From contig CAVXTT010000018.1 in NCBI GenBank assembly GCA_963764685.1, forward strand, positions 62,001-126,000: 64,000 bases of DNA, written 5' to 3'. The translations under genes were made by a program, and so were the position numbers. Shown in pieces: positions 46,695 to 56,703 of the stretch; positions within the stretch are counted from its first letter, which is position 1; each line of letters opens with the position of its first letter. Under the pieces are notes generated by a model. That model worked only from the letters and a program-made list of their open reading frames with translations. It had not been told where the DNA came from and searched no databases. The stretch comes from CAVXTT01 sp963764685. GTDB lineage: Bacteria; Bacteroidota; Ignavibacteria; Ignavibacteriales; Ignavibacteriaceae.

Positions 46695-46730
46695 CGTCAT
46701 AGCGAAGGAGTCTTCTAATGAAGCAATCTC
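46695..46730 (-). repeat. Inverted copy of the GAGATTGCTTC block
   Basis: CGTCATAGCGAAGGAGTCTT through AAGCAATCTC is the reverse complement of a diverged copy of the blocks at 42150 and 42260. Related CGTCATTGCGAGGAG...CGAAGCAATCTC spacers occur in many bacterial genomes, from memory. Confidence 0.7.
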
Positions 46731-46805
46731 ACGCTCCTTTCCGGGAAGAAACAGATCTTCACCAATTCGGGTTGCCCTCTGGCATTCGAGGACTGCATCA
46801 ACGGA

Positions 46806-46913
46806 AACGCTATCTGGAACGGGTGCCCGTAGCGAAATGCTATCCTGGCGAGTACTCGTGCTGAACGCTATCTGGGAGTGGGTGCCCAAAGTGGAACGCT
46901 CAGTGAGCGTTCC
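46806..46913. repeat. Degenerate 28-31-bp tandem repeat with palindromic cores
   Basis: Three units begin AACGCTATCTGG, AATGCTATCCTGG and AACGCTATCTGGG. Each contains an 8-bp core: GGGTGCCC, GAGTACTC, GGGTGCCC. The run ends with a perfect 10-bp inverted repeat GGAACGCTCA/TGAGCGTTCC around one base (46893-46913). Confidence 0.7.
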
Positions 46914-47111
46914 TTACACAATCCCTTTACCCCTGAATTACTTGTATGCTATCCGGGTAAGGCGAATAAATAATTGGAGGTTGCCTGTCCTCCACAGGGG
47001 TTCGATTTATGTTATACCCATCATTCAATAATTTCTATTTAACAACTATTTAGGTGTTCGAAGTACTTTTTCATAAAAACCATCCAATTATTTATTTACC
47101 AAATACCATCA

Positions 47112-47155
47112 GGAGCGTGTCTGCAGCGTCTCTGGAGCGTGTAATCGCGTTCCGG
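47112..47155. repeat. Second 11-bp-period repeat
   Basis: Units GGAGCGTGTCT, GCAGCGTCTCT, GGAGCGTGTAA and a weak fourth TCGCGTTCCGG. Same period as the array at 14594, different sequence. Confidence 0.45.
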
Positions 47156-47272
47156 GAGACGCTTGAGATATGCCCGTTAGTCGCTTGTGTTATGCGTGTA
47201 CAGATATTTAGTAGATACTTTCTTTCATTTTGCTCTAAAAATGCCCTTTCTGTAAATTAAAGGATTCGTACA

Positions 47273-47405
47273 GACAACCTGTCCATTAGAACGAATATTT
47301 GATATTAACGAAGCAGGTTGTCCCTCCTTAATCAATGGAAGTCTCAGATGTACGGACAGCCTGACCTTAATAATCTAAAAGCTTATAAAACGAAGCAGGC
47401 TGTCC
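47273..47405. repeat. Two distant members of the hairpin family
   Basis: Unit A has arms GACAACCTG (47273-47281) and CAGGTTGTC (47314-47322). Unit B has arms GGACAGCCTG (47354-47363) and CAGGCTGTCC (47396-47405). Both have loops of about 32 nt ending CGAAG. Compared with the units at 9944-10392, unit A has both halves of a stem pair changed together. The rest of the 930-bp spacer 46687-47617 shows no gene. Confidence 0.75.
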
Positions 47406-47580
47406 TCTCATTATTCACGCAGCTGTTTTTTATTTAAGAAAAGAATGAGATTAAGAATAGGGGGATTCCAGATAGAATTGTAGTAGATGGAAATTGCATC
47501 GGGAGAATAGAAATTTGAAACATTGCGGGAATGAAACCCCCTCTCGTAAAGGGACGTATTTTTGCTTAAAATTTAATATC

Positions 47581-47607
47581 TTGCTAAAAACTATATTTCT
47601 AACTTTG
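47581..47607 (+). promoter_or_regulatory. Candidate Bacteroidetes-type promoter of the 13-gene run
   Basis: TTG (47581-47583), a 16-nt spacer and TAACTTTG (47600-47607) match the TTG/TAnnTTTG consensus. The ATG of the first gene lies only 10 nt further, so the transcript would be nearly leaderless. Confidence 0.45.
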
Positions 47608-47617
47608 CGGCCCTTGT

Positions 47618-48662
47618 ATGAAGAAAGATCCCTCATCAACTGTTACTCGTAAACAAGAACACCTGGAATTGTCCCTCTATGGCGACGTGGCATTTAAACA
47701 AAAGACCAACGGATTCGAACAGTACGACTTCAGGCATTATGCCGCCACCGAAATAAGTCTACAAGAATATCAGCTTTCAGACCGAATTCTTAAAATATAA
47801 AATCAACTATCCCTTCCTGATATCCTGTATGACCGGGGGGAGCCTGGAAGCGGAAAATATAAACGCACAACTGGCTCTTGCTGCAGAAGAATTAAAAATC
47901 CCGATCGGCGTGGGAAGTCAACGGCAGGCTATGGAAAACAATGAATTTCATAATTCATTTAGGATCATAAGGACAAACGCTCCTTCAGTACCTGTCCTGG
48001 GAAATCTTGGTGCTGCACAAATTGTAAAAATGGATTCATTCGATCAGGTAAAAATTATAATTGATCTGATCGAGGGGAATGCACTGGTCGTTCATATAAA
48101 TCCTCTCCAGGAGCTGATGCAGAAAAACGGTGAACCGGAGTTTACAGGCTTACTGAAGAAAATGGAAAAACTGGTAAAGCAGGTTAAGGTACCTGTCATT
48201 GTTAAAGAAGTGGGAGCCGGTATTTCTAAAGAAGCTGCCGGACGGCTTTTGTCAGCAGGTGTTTCGGGTATTGATGTTGCCGGTGCAGGGGGAACCAGCT
48301 GGTCGGGTGTAGAGATACTTAGAAATAATGCCGAAGCAGATGAGTTCTGGGATTGGGGACTGCCGACCTCTTACTGTATTAAAGAAGTTTATGAATTAAA
48401 AAAGAAATATAAGTTTGTCCTGATCGGCTCGGGAGGAGTGAACACTGCTTTTGATATGGCAAAAGCTTATGCCCTTGGTGCTGATATTACAGCATCGGCG
48501 AGAATTGTGTTAAAGGAGATGGATTCCGAAGGAGTAGAAGGGGTCATCAATTTAATCAATGGATGGTTCAGCACTCTGAAAAAAATAATGTTCCTTACCA
48601 ATTCAAAGGATCTTAAACAGCTGAGAAATAAAAAACTGGTCAGAAAGGATAAGCTGACTTGA
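47618..48662 (+). CDS. fni: Type 2 isopentenyl-diphosphate delta-isomerase, one frameshift
   Basis: This FMN- and NADPH-dependent enzyme interconverts IPP and DMAPP. The N-terminus TRKQEHLELSLYGDVAFKQKTNGFEQYDFRHYAATEISL is typical. After removal of one base near 47770 it runs on through KYKINYPFLISCMTGGS, PIGVGSQRQAM, LVVHINPLQELMQKNGEP, PVIVKEVGAGISKE and GSGGVNTAFDMAKAYALGAD. Merged length is about 347 residues. It starts a long co-directional run and overlaps the polyprenyl synthase start by 4 nt, which pairs the two isoprenoid steps. Confidence 0.9.
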
Positions 48663-49649
48663 AGGGGGATATCGATAATTATTCTGCTCTCTACGAAAAG
48701 GAGAGACTGAGAGTAGAAAAATATATTAACAGCTGCCTGGACAGCCGGCAGCCTGACTCATTATATGAACCGGGGAAATATATTCTTTCCAGCGGAGGGA
48801 AAAGACTAAGACCTCTGCTTGTGATTTTTTCTGCCAAAGCCGTTGGATCAAAAAGAAACTTTTATAATACTGCCACGGCAGTGGAACTTCTTCATAACTT
48901 TACACTTGTTCACGATGATATAATGGATAATGCCGATATGCGGCGGGGCAGGGAAACGCTTCATAAAAAATATGATCTTAATAAAGCACTGCTGGTGGGG
49001 GATAGTCTTCTTTCAATAGCATATGAACTTCTCTTAAAGGATCTTAAGGATTCACAGGCTGACATTGTTTCTGCATTTCACCCAGAGCCTGGTTGAAATA
49101 TGCGAGGGACAAAGCCTCGATAAGGATTTTGAAACATCCGATCAGGTGAGCATTGATGAATATTTGATAATGATAAGGAAGAAAACAGCAGAAATGCTTA
49201 AAATGTGCTGTAAGATCGGAGCCCTTGCAGGAGGCGGATCCACAGAAGAAAAGAATGCTCTTTCTGCTTATGGTATTAACCTCGGTATTGCTTTCCAGAT
49301 ACAGGATGATTTACTTGATGTATTCGGTAATGAACAGGAATTCGGGAAGACTATCGGGGGAGATCTCAGTGAAGGTAAAAAAACTTATTTGATACTTAAG
49401 GCTTTGGAACTGGACAACGGTAAATACAGCACCGAGCTCCGTAATTATATCAAAAATAAAGGTATATGTGATGACCAGGTGCCCCGGTTTAAGGAGATCT
49501 TTAAAGAAACGGGCGCTCTCAGTTCTTCGGAGGAGGCAATAAAAAATTATACATTAAAAGCCTTAAGATCATTAAAGAAGTTAAACAGCCGGCAGTATAC
49601 CGGATTTTTTGAATGGCTGGCAAATACACTGATATACAGAAAACATTAA
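48659..49649 (+). CDS. Polyprenyl (geranylgeranyl/farnesyl) diphosphate synthase, one frameshift
   Basis: The TTG at 48659 overlaps the previous stop. The chain-elongation motifs are both present: FTLVHDDIMDNADMRRGRET (first Asp-rich motif) and FQIQDDLLDVFG (second), plus YILSSGGKRLRPLL. One extra T near 49078 breaks the frame; removing it gives DIVSAFTQSLVEICEGQ. About 329 residues. The enzyme condenses IPP with an allylic diphosphate; product length cannot be assigned safely. Its stop overlaps the HPr start (TAATG). Confidence 0.9.
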
Positions 49650-49915
49650 TGATCGAAAAAACAGTAAAGATAGTTAATAATGCAGGTCTGCATACAAGAC
49701 CGGCAGCGACGATAGTAAAGCTGGCAGCAAAATATAAATGTGAATTTTATATCTCGAAGGACGGCTTGAACATTAACGGAAAAAGCATAATTGGAGTTAT
49801 GACCCTTGCAGCTGAAATGGGTTCTGAAATTTTACTCACTTTCGACGGTGAGGATGAAGCTGCTGCAGCAGAAGAAATATCCGACTATTTTAACCGTGGA
49901 TTTGACGAGCTTTGA
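49649..49915 (+). CDS. ptsH: Phosphocarrier protein HPr
   Basis: This 88-residue protein has the active-site His in NNAGLHTRPAATIVKLA (residue 15) and the regulatory Ser in NGKSIIGVMTLAAEMGSEI (about residue 46). The ATG at 49649 is chosen over an upstream in-frame start because it gives the family N-terminus. It passes phosphate from enzyme I to sugar-specific EIIA proteins or regulators. No EII gene is in the window. Confidence 0.94.
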   Translation: MIEKTVKIVNNAGLHTRPAATIVKLAAKYKCEFYISKDGLNINGKSIIGVMTLAAEMGSEILLTFDGEDEAAAAEEISDYFNRGFDEL

Positions 49916-51679
49916 GAACATTTAAACAAATATTTACCGAAGCTAAAAATAAGATACCCGGCGTAGCTGCGGCTCCGGGAATTGTTATGGGGAATGCTTA
50001 TCTCTTTGCTAAAGAGAAAATTTCAATAGGCGACGGTGCCATCTCAGATCCTGAAGAAGCAATAAAAAACTTTGATGAGGCACTTGCTAAATCAAAGAAG
50101 GAACTGAATAAGATTCTCAGTCTTGCCAGGGAAAAGATGGAAGATACCCGCGCTGCTATTTTCGAAGCCCATCTGATGATACTTGATGATCCTGTACTAA
50201 TCAGCACAATTAAAAACAGGATCGTAAAGGAAAAGCGGCTTCCCGAATATATCGTTGATGACGAAATCTCAAAGTACCAGCGCCTGATGAAAATAGCTCA
50301 CGAAGCTTATATGTCTGAACGGGCTAATGATATCGATGATATAAAGAACAGGATCATCAGGAACCTGCAGAAAAAAAGATGGGAATCAAAGATCCGGAAG
50401 GATGTAATTGTTGTAAGCGATTCATTGACCCCTGCGGATACAATTCTGTTATCAAGAAATAATATTCATGCCTTTGTTACCGACCACGGCGGTATTACAT
50501 CTCATACTGCAATTATTTCCCGCTCGTTAAATCTTCCTGCCGTCGTAGGAACACATAACTCGACAATGGTAATTAAGGAAAACGATTTCCTTATTGTTGA
50601 CGGCTTCCACGGTTTTGTTCTTGTTAATCCTGATGAAACACAGATTAAGTTTTTTGAAGGTAAAATAAAAAAGCTTGGGGACCTTCAGAAAGAACTTGTG
50701 GAATTTGCAGATAAACCCTCTACAACATTGGATGGTACAGAAATAGGATTATATGCCAATGTCGATGTAACAGGTGAAATTGATGTTGTTATTACCAGCA
50801 ATGCAAAGGGTATCGGTTTATACAGAACAGAACAGATAATCGAAGAATCTAATGATTTCCCGAACGAAGAGGAGCAGACCAAAGCGTACACAAATCTTGC
50901 CGGAAGAATATATCCGGGCATTGTTACAATCAGGGCTTTTGATATCGGGGGAGATAAAGTTAAGTTTTTGGATTTTAAGGAACCTAATCCATTTCTCGGG
51001 CTTCGGGGGATCAGACTGCTGCTTGATAATATTTCATTATTTAAGGGACAGATAAGGGCGGTATTGAAAGCCAGTGCTAATAAGAATGTCCAGTTTATGC
51101 TGCCGATGATTACTACCCTTGAGGAGATAAAGAGCCTCGAAAGCTGTAATAGAAACCTGCAAGAAAGAGCTTAAAGAAGAGGGTATACAGTACGATAAGC
51201 ACATAAAAGTCGGGATAATGGTTGAAGTCCCTTCTGCTGCTGTTATGACATATGATTTCGCAAAAGAGGTGGATTTCCTCAGCATCGGGACAAATGATCT
51301 GATCCAGTATTTAATGGCTGTTGACAGAGGAAATGACCTGGTATCGGGTTTATACCAGGAGTTTAGTCCGGTTATTATAAGAACAATTTCCCATATAGTA
51401 AAAGAAGCCGGCAGGGCAGGAAAGGATGTAAGCATCTGCGGAGAAATGGCAGGCGATACTTTCGCCATTCCATTGCTTGTCGGTCTCGGATTAAAATCCC
51501 TGAGTATGGCACCCTTCACAATACCCTATGCTAAAAGGATCATTCGTAACATTGAATTTATCAAAGCAGGCAAGCTTGCTGAAGAGTGTCTTCTCCTTTC
51601 CACAAATTCTGATATTGAGCACAGAATAAAAAGATTCTTCTCTGAAAATCTAATAACACGAACACAGGAAGTTATATAA
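49912..51679 (+). CDS. ptsI: PTS enzyme I (phosphoenolpyruvate-protein phosphotransferase), one frameshift
   Basis: The TTG at 49912 overlaps the ptsH stop. The phospho-His motif TDHGGITSHTAIISRSLNLPAVVG lies near residue 185. The PEP-binding domain has ANVDVTGEIDVV, GIGLYRTEQIIEE, FLGLRGIRLLLD, VGIMVEVPSAAVM, IGTNDLIQYLMAVDRGN and the active Cys in VSICGEMAGD. One extra base near 51138 moves the C-terminal quarter into the next frame. Merged length about 589 residues. With HPr it forms the general PTS pair; the absence of EIIs nearby may mean a mainly regulatory role. Confidence 0.92.
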
Positions 51680-51684
51680 GGTAT

Positions 51685-52718
51685 ATGAATATTCAAGATC
51701 AGGTGCGGAAGTTCGATCCTGCAGACCAGTTCAGCGTACTCATTAATTCATACAGGCAGATTGAATTTGCCTGGAATAATAAAATAGATGTCTCATCAGT
51801 TAAAAACGGATTTAATAAAATAATAGTAAGCGGTCTTGGAGGTTCTGCTATCGGTGCCGACCTGGTAAGGGAATATACCGGAGGGGATCTTAAGCTCCCT
51901 TATTTTGTCAACAGGAATTATACACTGCCCCCTTTTGCCGACAAAAATACACTAATAATTATTTCATCTTATTCAGGAAATACGGAAGAGACTGTTGCTG
52001 TCCTGAACCAGGCAATTAAGATTGGGTCAAGTATAATTTGTATTACGACCGGCGGAAAGGTTGAACAAATTGCAGAATCTAATAATCTTCCTGTGGTAAA
52101 GGTGCAGCCGGGGTTCCAGCCGAGATATGCGTTAGGGTTGGGATTCTTTTCACTTCTTAAAATTCTGCAGGTATTAAAAATTATTCCAAATGGACGACAG
52201 ATCAGGTTAAAAAGATAATATCTCTCTGGAAGCAGAAGGGGAAAGAGTATTCTGAAGAAGGGAACAGCGCTTATCTTTTCTCACAAAATCTAATAGGATT
52301 TATACCTATAATTTATTCAGCAGCAGATATAACTTCGGCTGCCGGATACAGATTTAAATGCCAGTTTAATGAGAATTCCAAGATTCATGCATTTCACAAT
52401 GTAATTCCGGAATTAAACCACAACGAAATAATAGGGTGGGAAACATTCAGCGAGAGACAGTTTAATTCAATTCTGATCAATCTTAAAGACCGGGATTACC
52501 CGGAACCGGTTAAAAAAAGATTCAGCATCACTTCTGAACTTGCACGGAAGAATGGGGTGGAGGTTTTGGAACTTGAGGGACACGGGGAGGATTTCAAAAC
52601 CCGATTAATGGATTTGATTTATTTGTGTGATTGGATAACTTATTACACGGCTATAGTCAGAGGAATAGATCCGACTGAGATCAGGAATATAAATATTCTA
52701 AAAGAGAGACTGGCGTAA
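51685..52718 (+). CDS. Bifunctional phosphoglucose/phosphomannose isomerase, one frameshift
   Basis: The first frame covers the N-terminal SIS domain: IVSGLGGSAIGADLVREY near residue 50 and IISSYSGNTEETVAVLNQA near 91. It ends at 52218, while the next frame continues with WTTDQVKKIISLWKQKGKEY, IYSAADITSAAGYRFKCQFNENSK, HAFHNVIPELNHNEIIGWE and a C-terminal LMDLIYLCDWITYYTAIVRGIDPTEI. One base appears missing near 52185. About 345 residues. This is the short archaeal-type bifunctional isomerase, which feeds fructose-6-phosphate to glycolysis. Confidence 0.88.
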
Positions 52719-52757
52719 TTCCCTCCCAGGGGGATTAATTATACATTACATAAACAG

Positions 52758-55573
52758 ATGAGATTCAGACAGAGATTCTATTGCTTTTTTCTGCTTGTAC
52801 TTCTATCAACTGATGCAGTCCTGCCTCAGTTTTTTTATTTCGGCAGGAACAAGGTACAGTATGAAAAATTCGACTGGAAGGTCATCCGTACAACTCATTT
52901 TGATATTTACTATTATAATGAAATGCAGCAGATAGCCGAAACCGGGGCATATATTGCCGAGAACGCTTTCGATGAATATAAAGTAGTTTTCAATCATATA
53001 GTTATCAGCAGGATTCCTCTTATATTCTATAATACATCCAATCACTTCCAGCAGACAAATACTACACCAGGATTTATTCCTGAAGGTGTAGGCGGATTCT
53101 TTGAGTTTATAAAGGGGAGGGTTGTAATCCCCTATACCGGTTCTTTGAATGACTTTACCCATGTAATCAGGCACGAGCTTGTGCATGTATTTATGACAAC
53201 AAAAATAAGCCGCATACTCTCCGATCACAGGATGACGACCGGATCGCTTCCTCCATTATGGTTTGTGGAAGGAGGAGCTGAGTTCTATTCAACTAAACAG
53301 GATGCCCAGGCTGAGATGGTTATGCGTGATGCCCTGATAAATAATTATTTTGTCGGTCTTGAAGATATGTATCAGATCTACGGCTCATTTTTAATGTATA
53401 AGGAAGGACAGAGTTTCCTGGAATATGTTGCTGATGTTTACGGGAAAAAAAGGGTCATGCTGCTTATCGATAATTTCTGGATGTACTCAACATTCGAGGA
53501 GCTATTAGAACACACATTGGGCAGATCATTAAAAGATATTGACAGTGATTGGCTTTTCTATCTGAAAAGAAAATATTACCCATTAGTTACCGATATGGCT
53601 CCGCCTCGTTTTGAAGCAGAGAAGATTACTGATTTCGGATTTAACTTCTCACCTGTCTATTCAAGGGTAGATACCAGCGAATATTATTACTTCAACGCAA
53701 ACCGTGATGGGTACTCATCCCTTTACAGGCTAAAAATCCATACTGCAGAGGAGGAGTATCCGGAACTTGTTCTCCGGGGGGAAAAAACACAGGAGTTTGA
53801 AGCATTTCATTTATTCCAATCGGGAATTGATGCTTCACCGGGGGGGTTGATAGCATTTGTTACCAAATCGGGAGCTACAGATGCCGTTCACCTGTATTCT
53901 ACCAAAGAGGGAAGTATTATAAAAACATTTCAGAGGAAGTTCCTGATCAGTATTTCATCTCCTAAATTTTCTCACGATGGTTCCAGGCTTATCTTCAATG
54001 CAGTGGATCAGAAAGGTTTCAGTGATCTTTTCATAATAAATATTGCAAACGATTCTCTTGTAAGGGTGACAAATGACATATATGACGACCGGGATCCGAT
54101 ATTCGGCCTGACAGAAAACCAGATAATATTTTCGTCAGACAGAACTGCCGGCGTTTACGAAAGAAAGTATAATATCTTTTCTTATGATCTCAATACTAAT
54201 GAGATAAAATACCTTACTTATTTTGATGCTGATACATTTTCACCGGCATTATCTCCTGGCAAAAATTACATGGTAGTGGCATCCGAGATTGATGGTGTAA
54301 GGAATCTTTGGCAACTGTCGATAAATAATGATGAATTTTCTGACCGGCTGCAGGCAGATGACTTTTTTTATGACGAATGCTTTCAGCCCCTCTTTTGCCG
54401 GAGATTCTTCAATCATATTTACCGGGTTTGAAAACTTTTCATTTAATATTTACAAATACAAACTGAAGGATACAATTTCTCAGTCCAATTATGCTGTAAT
54501 GGAACCTGAAATAAACCGTCAGCCCTGGAATCCTTCATTTCTTTCGTCTGAAAGCAAAAAGGAACAGATCAAATATGAAAAAGAGTTTACGCTTGATTAT
54601 GCCCAGAGCCAGATATCTGTAGATCCGGTTTATGGGGCACGCGGAGGAGCAATACTATATGTAAGTGATTTATTGGGAGATGACATCTATTCGTTTTTAG
54701 TTTACAATACGGCTGAGACACAAAGTGAGTTTTTACGAAGCTTTAATGTTGCCATTCAAAGAACCAATCTCAGCGGCAGGGCTAATTACGGCTACGGGAT
54801 ATTCAATTATAGCGGGCGAAGGTATGATTTGCAGGACCCCGATGAATATTTTTTTGAGAGAAGCTTTGGAGGATATTTTCTGATGTACTTTCCCCTGTCA
54901 AAATTTCAGAGAGTGGAAGCTGGAATATCTATGGCCAATTCGGACAAGCAGGTTATTGAAGGAGTGGTATGAGCGAAAGGCTTTACTGGTAAGTAATACA
55001 CTTTCCTGGGTAATTGATAATACAATGTGGGCATCTACAGGTCCTGTTGACGGTACGCGTGCAAGACTTATTTTTGCCTATACCGGGGATGTAAAATACA
55101 GTAACGTAAATTATTTTACGGTAATTACGGATGTCAGGCATTACCTGAGATTAGGCTACCGGAGTGCATTAGCTCTGCGAGGTGCGTTGTTTTATAACGA
55201 AGGCAAAGAAGCCAGAAGGTATTATGCAGGCGGAAGCTGGGACATCAGGGGCTATCCCAGATTCTCCATACGCGGGGAGAAGCTGTGGCTTTCATCTTTA
55301 GAATTACGGTTCCCCTTAATTGATGAGATAAATTTAAGATTCCCCTTTATTAACCTGGGATTTGTGGGACTACGCGGTGCCTTGTTTGCTGATGCAGGAG
55401 GCGCCTGGGATAACAAATACCAGGAAAGCATTGGAAGTGTAGGATTCGGGTTCAGGCTTAATCTCTTCGGAGTGATAGTACTGCGGTATGATATAGGCAA
55501 GATCATTCAGGATAATTTCTACAGGTTCCAGCCGGGACTTTTTTACCAGTTCTTTTTTGGATGGGATTTTTGA
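52758..55573 (+). CDS. Metalloprotease / TolB-like propeller / BamA-like barrel fusion, two frameshifts
   Basis: A signal peptide (FYCFFLLVLLSTDAVLPQ) leads into a gluzincin-like protease domain with HELVHVF near residue 142 and EGGAEFYS near 175. A middle region holds TolB/WD-like repeats (FSPVYSRVDTSEYYYF, SSPKFSHDGSRLIFNAV, DRDPIFGLTENQIIFSSDRTA, FSPALSPGKNYMVVAS). The C-terminal 250 residues look like a BamA/TamA outer-membrane barrel (GGSWDIRGYPRFSIRGEKLW, LRGALFADAGGAW, a final aromatic GWDF). Shifts near 54355 and 54960 need one base removed each. About 938 residues. A BamB-like and a PEGA protein follow. Confidence 0.83.
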
Positions 55574-56703
55574 AATACATTATAGTGTTTATCTTCATTA
55601 TTAGTGTTTATGGATGCGGTCCTTCGACCATTAAACTTAATACAGTAATAGATGATTCCTCATATTCAATGTTCGGGAAAGTACCTGAAAGGAATTTTTA
55701 CCTCCCTGTTGAAATTACAGATTCAGTAGCCGAGAAATGGGAAGCTGAGGTGAACGGGAGCTTTACAAACTCGTCGGTAGCGGTTTCTGATTCATTTATT
55801 TTTATAAATGATCTGTCCGGCAGAATTACCTGTTTCAGGACCGATAACGGCAAACGTGTAGGACAGCTTAAAAACTCAGGAACAATATTTTCTACTCCCG
55901 TGATTCATAAATTTCTTGTCATTTATGCTGATGCTTATAATTCTGAAGATAAATCTGACCTTATATTTTATGATTTTTCGTTGGGACAGACGGCTAACCA
56001 GGCAGAGGTTCCCGGAAGAGTACTGACGCAATTAATAAAGACCGGTGACGGTGTCATATTTGTTACTGAAGGGGGTACTATATTCAAATACAATTTCCGG
56101 GGGCTCAAGATATGGGAACTCAGTACAGGAATATTTGTACATTCATCTCCTGTTCTGGATCAGAATAAAATATTATTCGGAAATGATGCAGGTGAGATAA
56201 TTGCAGTTGATGATCAGACAGGAAAGCTTTTATACAGGAAACAGATAAGCTCTCCCATTTTCGGCAATGCATCAGCCTCTGAAGGATTAGCCTATTTAGG
56301 AAGCAACAATGGTGACCTGATTGCTATTGATATTGAGACCGGGAATGTGGAATGGAATTATGAGAGCGGAGCAGATATTGTCGCCAATCCTGTGTCTGAT
56401 AATAACTATATTGTAGCCGGAAATCTTAAAGGGGATATATTTAAGCTGGATAAAAGGAATGGTACGCTCATATGGAAAAATAATACGGGGGGTGTTATAA
56501 ATGCCACACCTTTTGTTACAATGAACAGAATTATTGTTCCGGATCTTTCAGGGCAAATATTTTTTCTGGATTACAAATCAGGTGAAATAAAAAAAACTTT
56601 AGTATATCCTTCAAGGGTTCGTTTATCACCTTTGATTGTTGGGAAGAATCTGTATATCGGAATTGATAAAGGCATATTGAAGAGTTATGAAATATTTTAT
56701 TAG
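55561..56703 (+). CDS. PQQ-type beta-propeller lipoprotein (BamB-like)
   Basis: This 380-residue protein starts MGFLKYIIVFIFIISVYGCG, a lipoprotein signal with lipobox VYGC. The rest is a run of PQQ-like propeller blades: DNGKRVGQLKNSGTIFSTPV, FRGLKIWELSTGIFVHSSPVL, QTGKLLYRKQISSPIFGNAS, ETGNVEWNYESGADIVANPV and RNGTLIWKNNTGGVINATPFV. This resembles BamB. It overlaps the BamA-like fusion gene by 13 nt, which supports a joint role in the outer membrane, though BamB identity is inferred. Confidence 0.82.
   Translation: MGFLKYIIVFIFIISVYGCGPSTIKLNTVIDDSSYSMFGKVPERNFYLPVEITDSVAEKWEAEVNGSFTNSSVAVSDSFIFINDLSGRITCFRTDNGKRVGQLKNSGTIFSTPVIHKFLVIYADAYNSEDKSDLIFYDFSLGQTANQAEVPGRVLTQLIKTGDGVIFVTEGGTIFKYNFRGLKIWELSTGIFVHSSPVLDQNKILFGNDAGEIIAVDDQTGKLLYRKQISSPIFGNASASEGLAYLGSNNGDLIAIDIETGNVEWNYESGADIVANPVSDNNYIVAGNLKGDIFKLDKRNGTLIWKNNTGGVINATPFVTMNRIIVPDLSGQIFFLDYKSGEIKKTLVYPSRVRLSPLIVGKNLYIGIDKGILKSYEIFY

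Noticed and set aside
46687..47600. tRNA or other structured RNA gene in the long spacer
   Set aside because: No cloverleaf with a GTTCRA T-loop or CCA-end could be found; GGGGTTCGATT near 47000 lacks the other arms.
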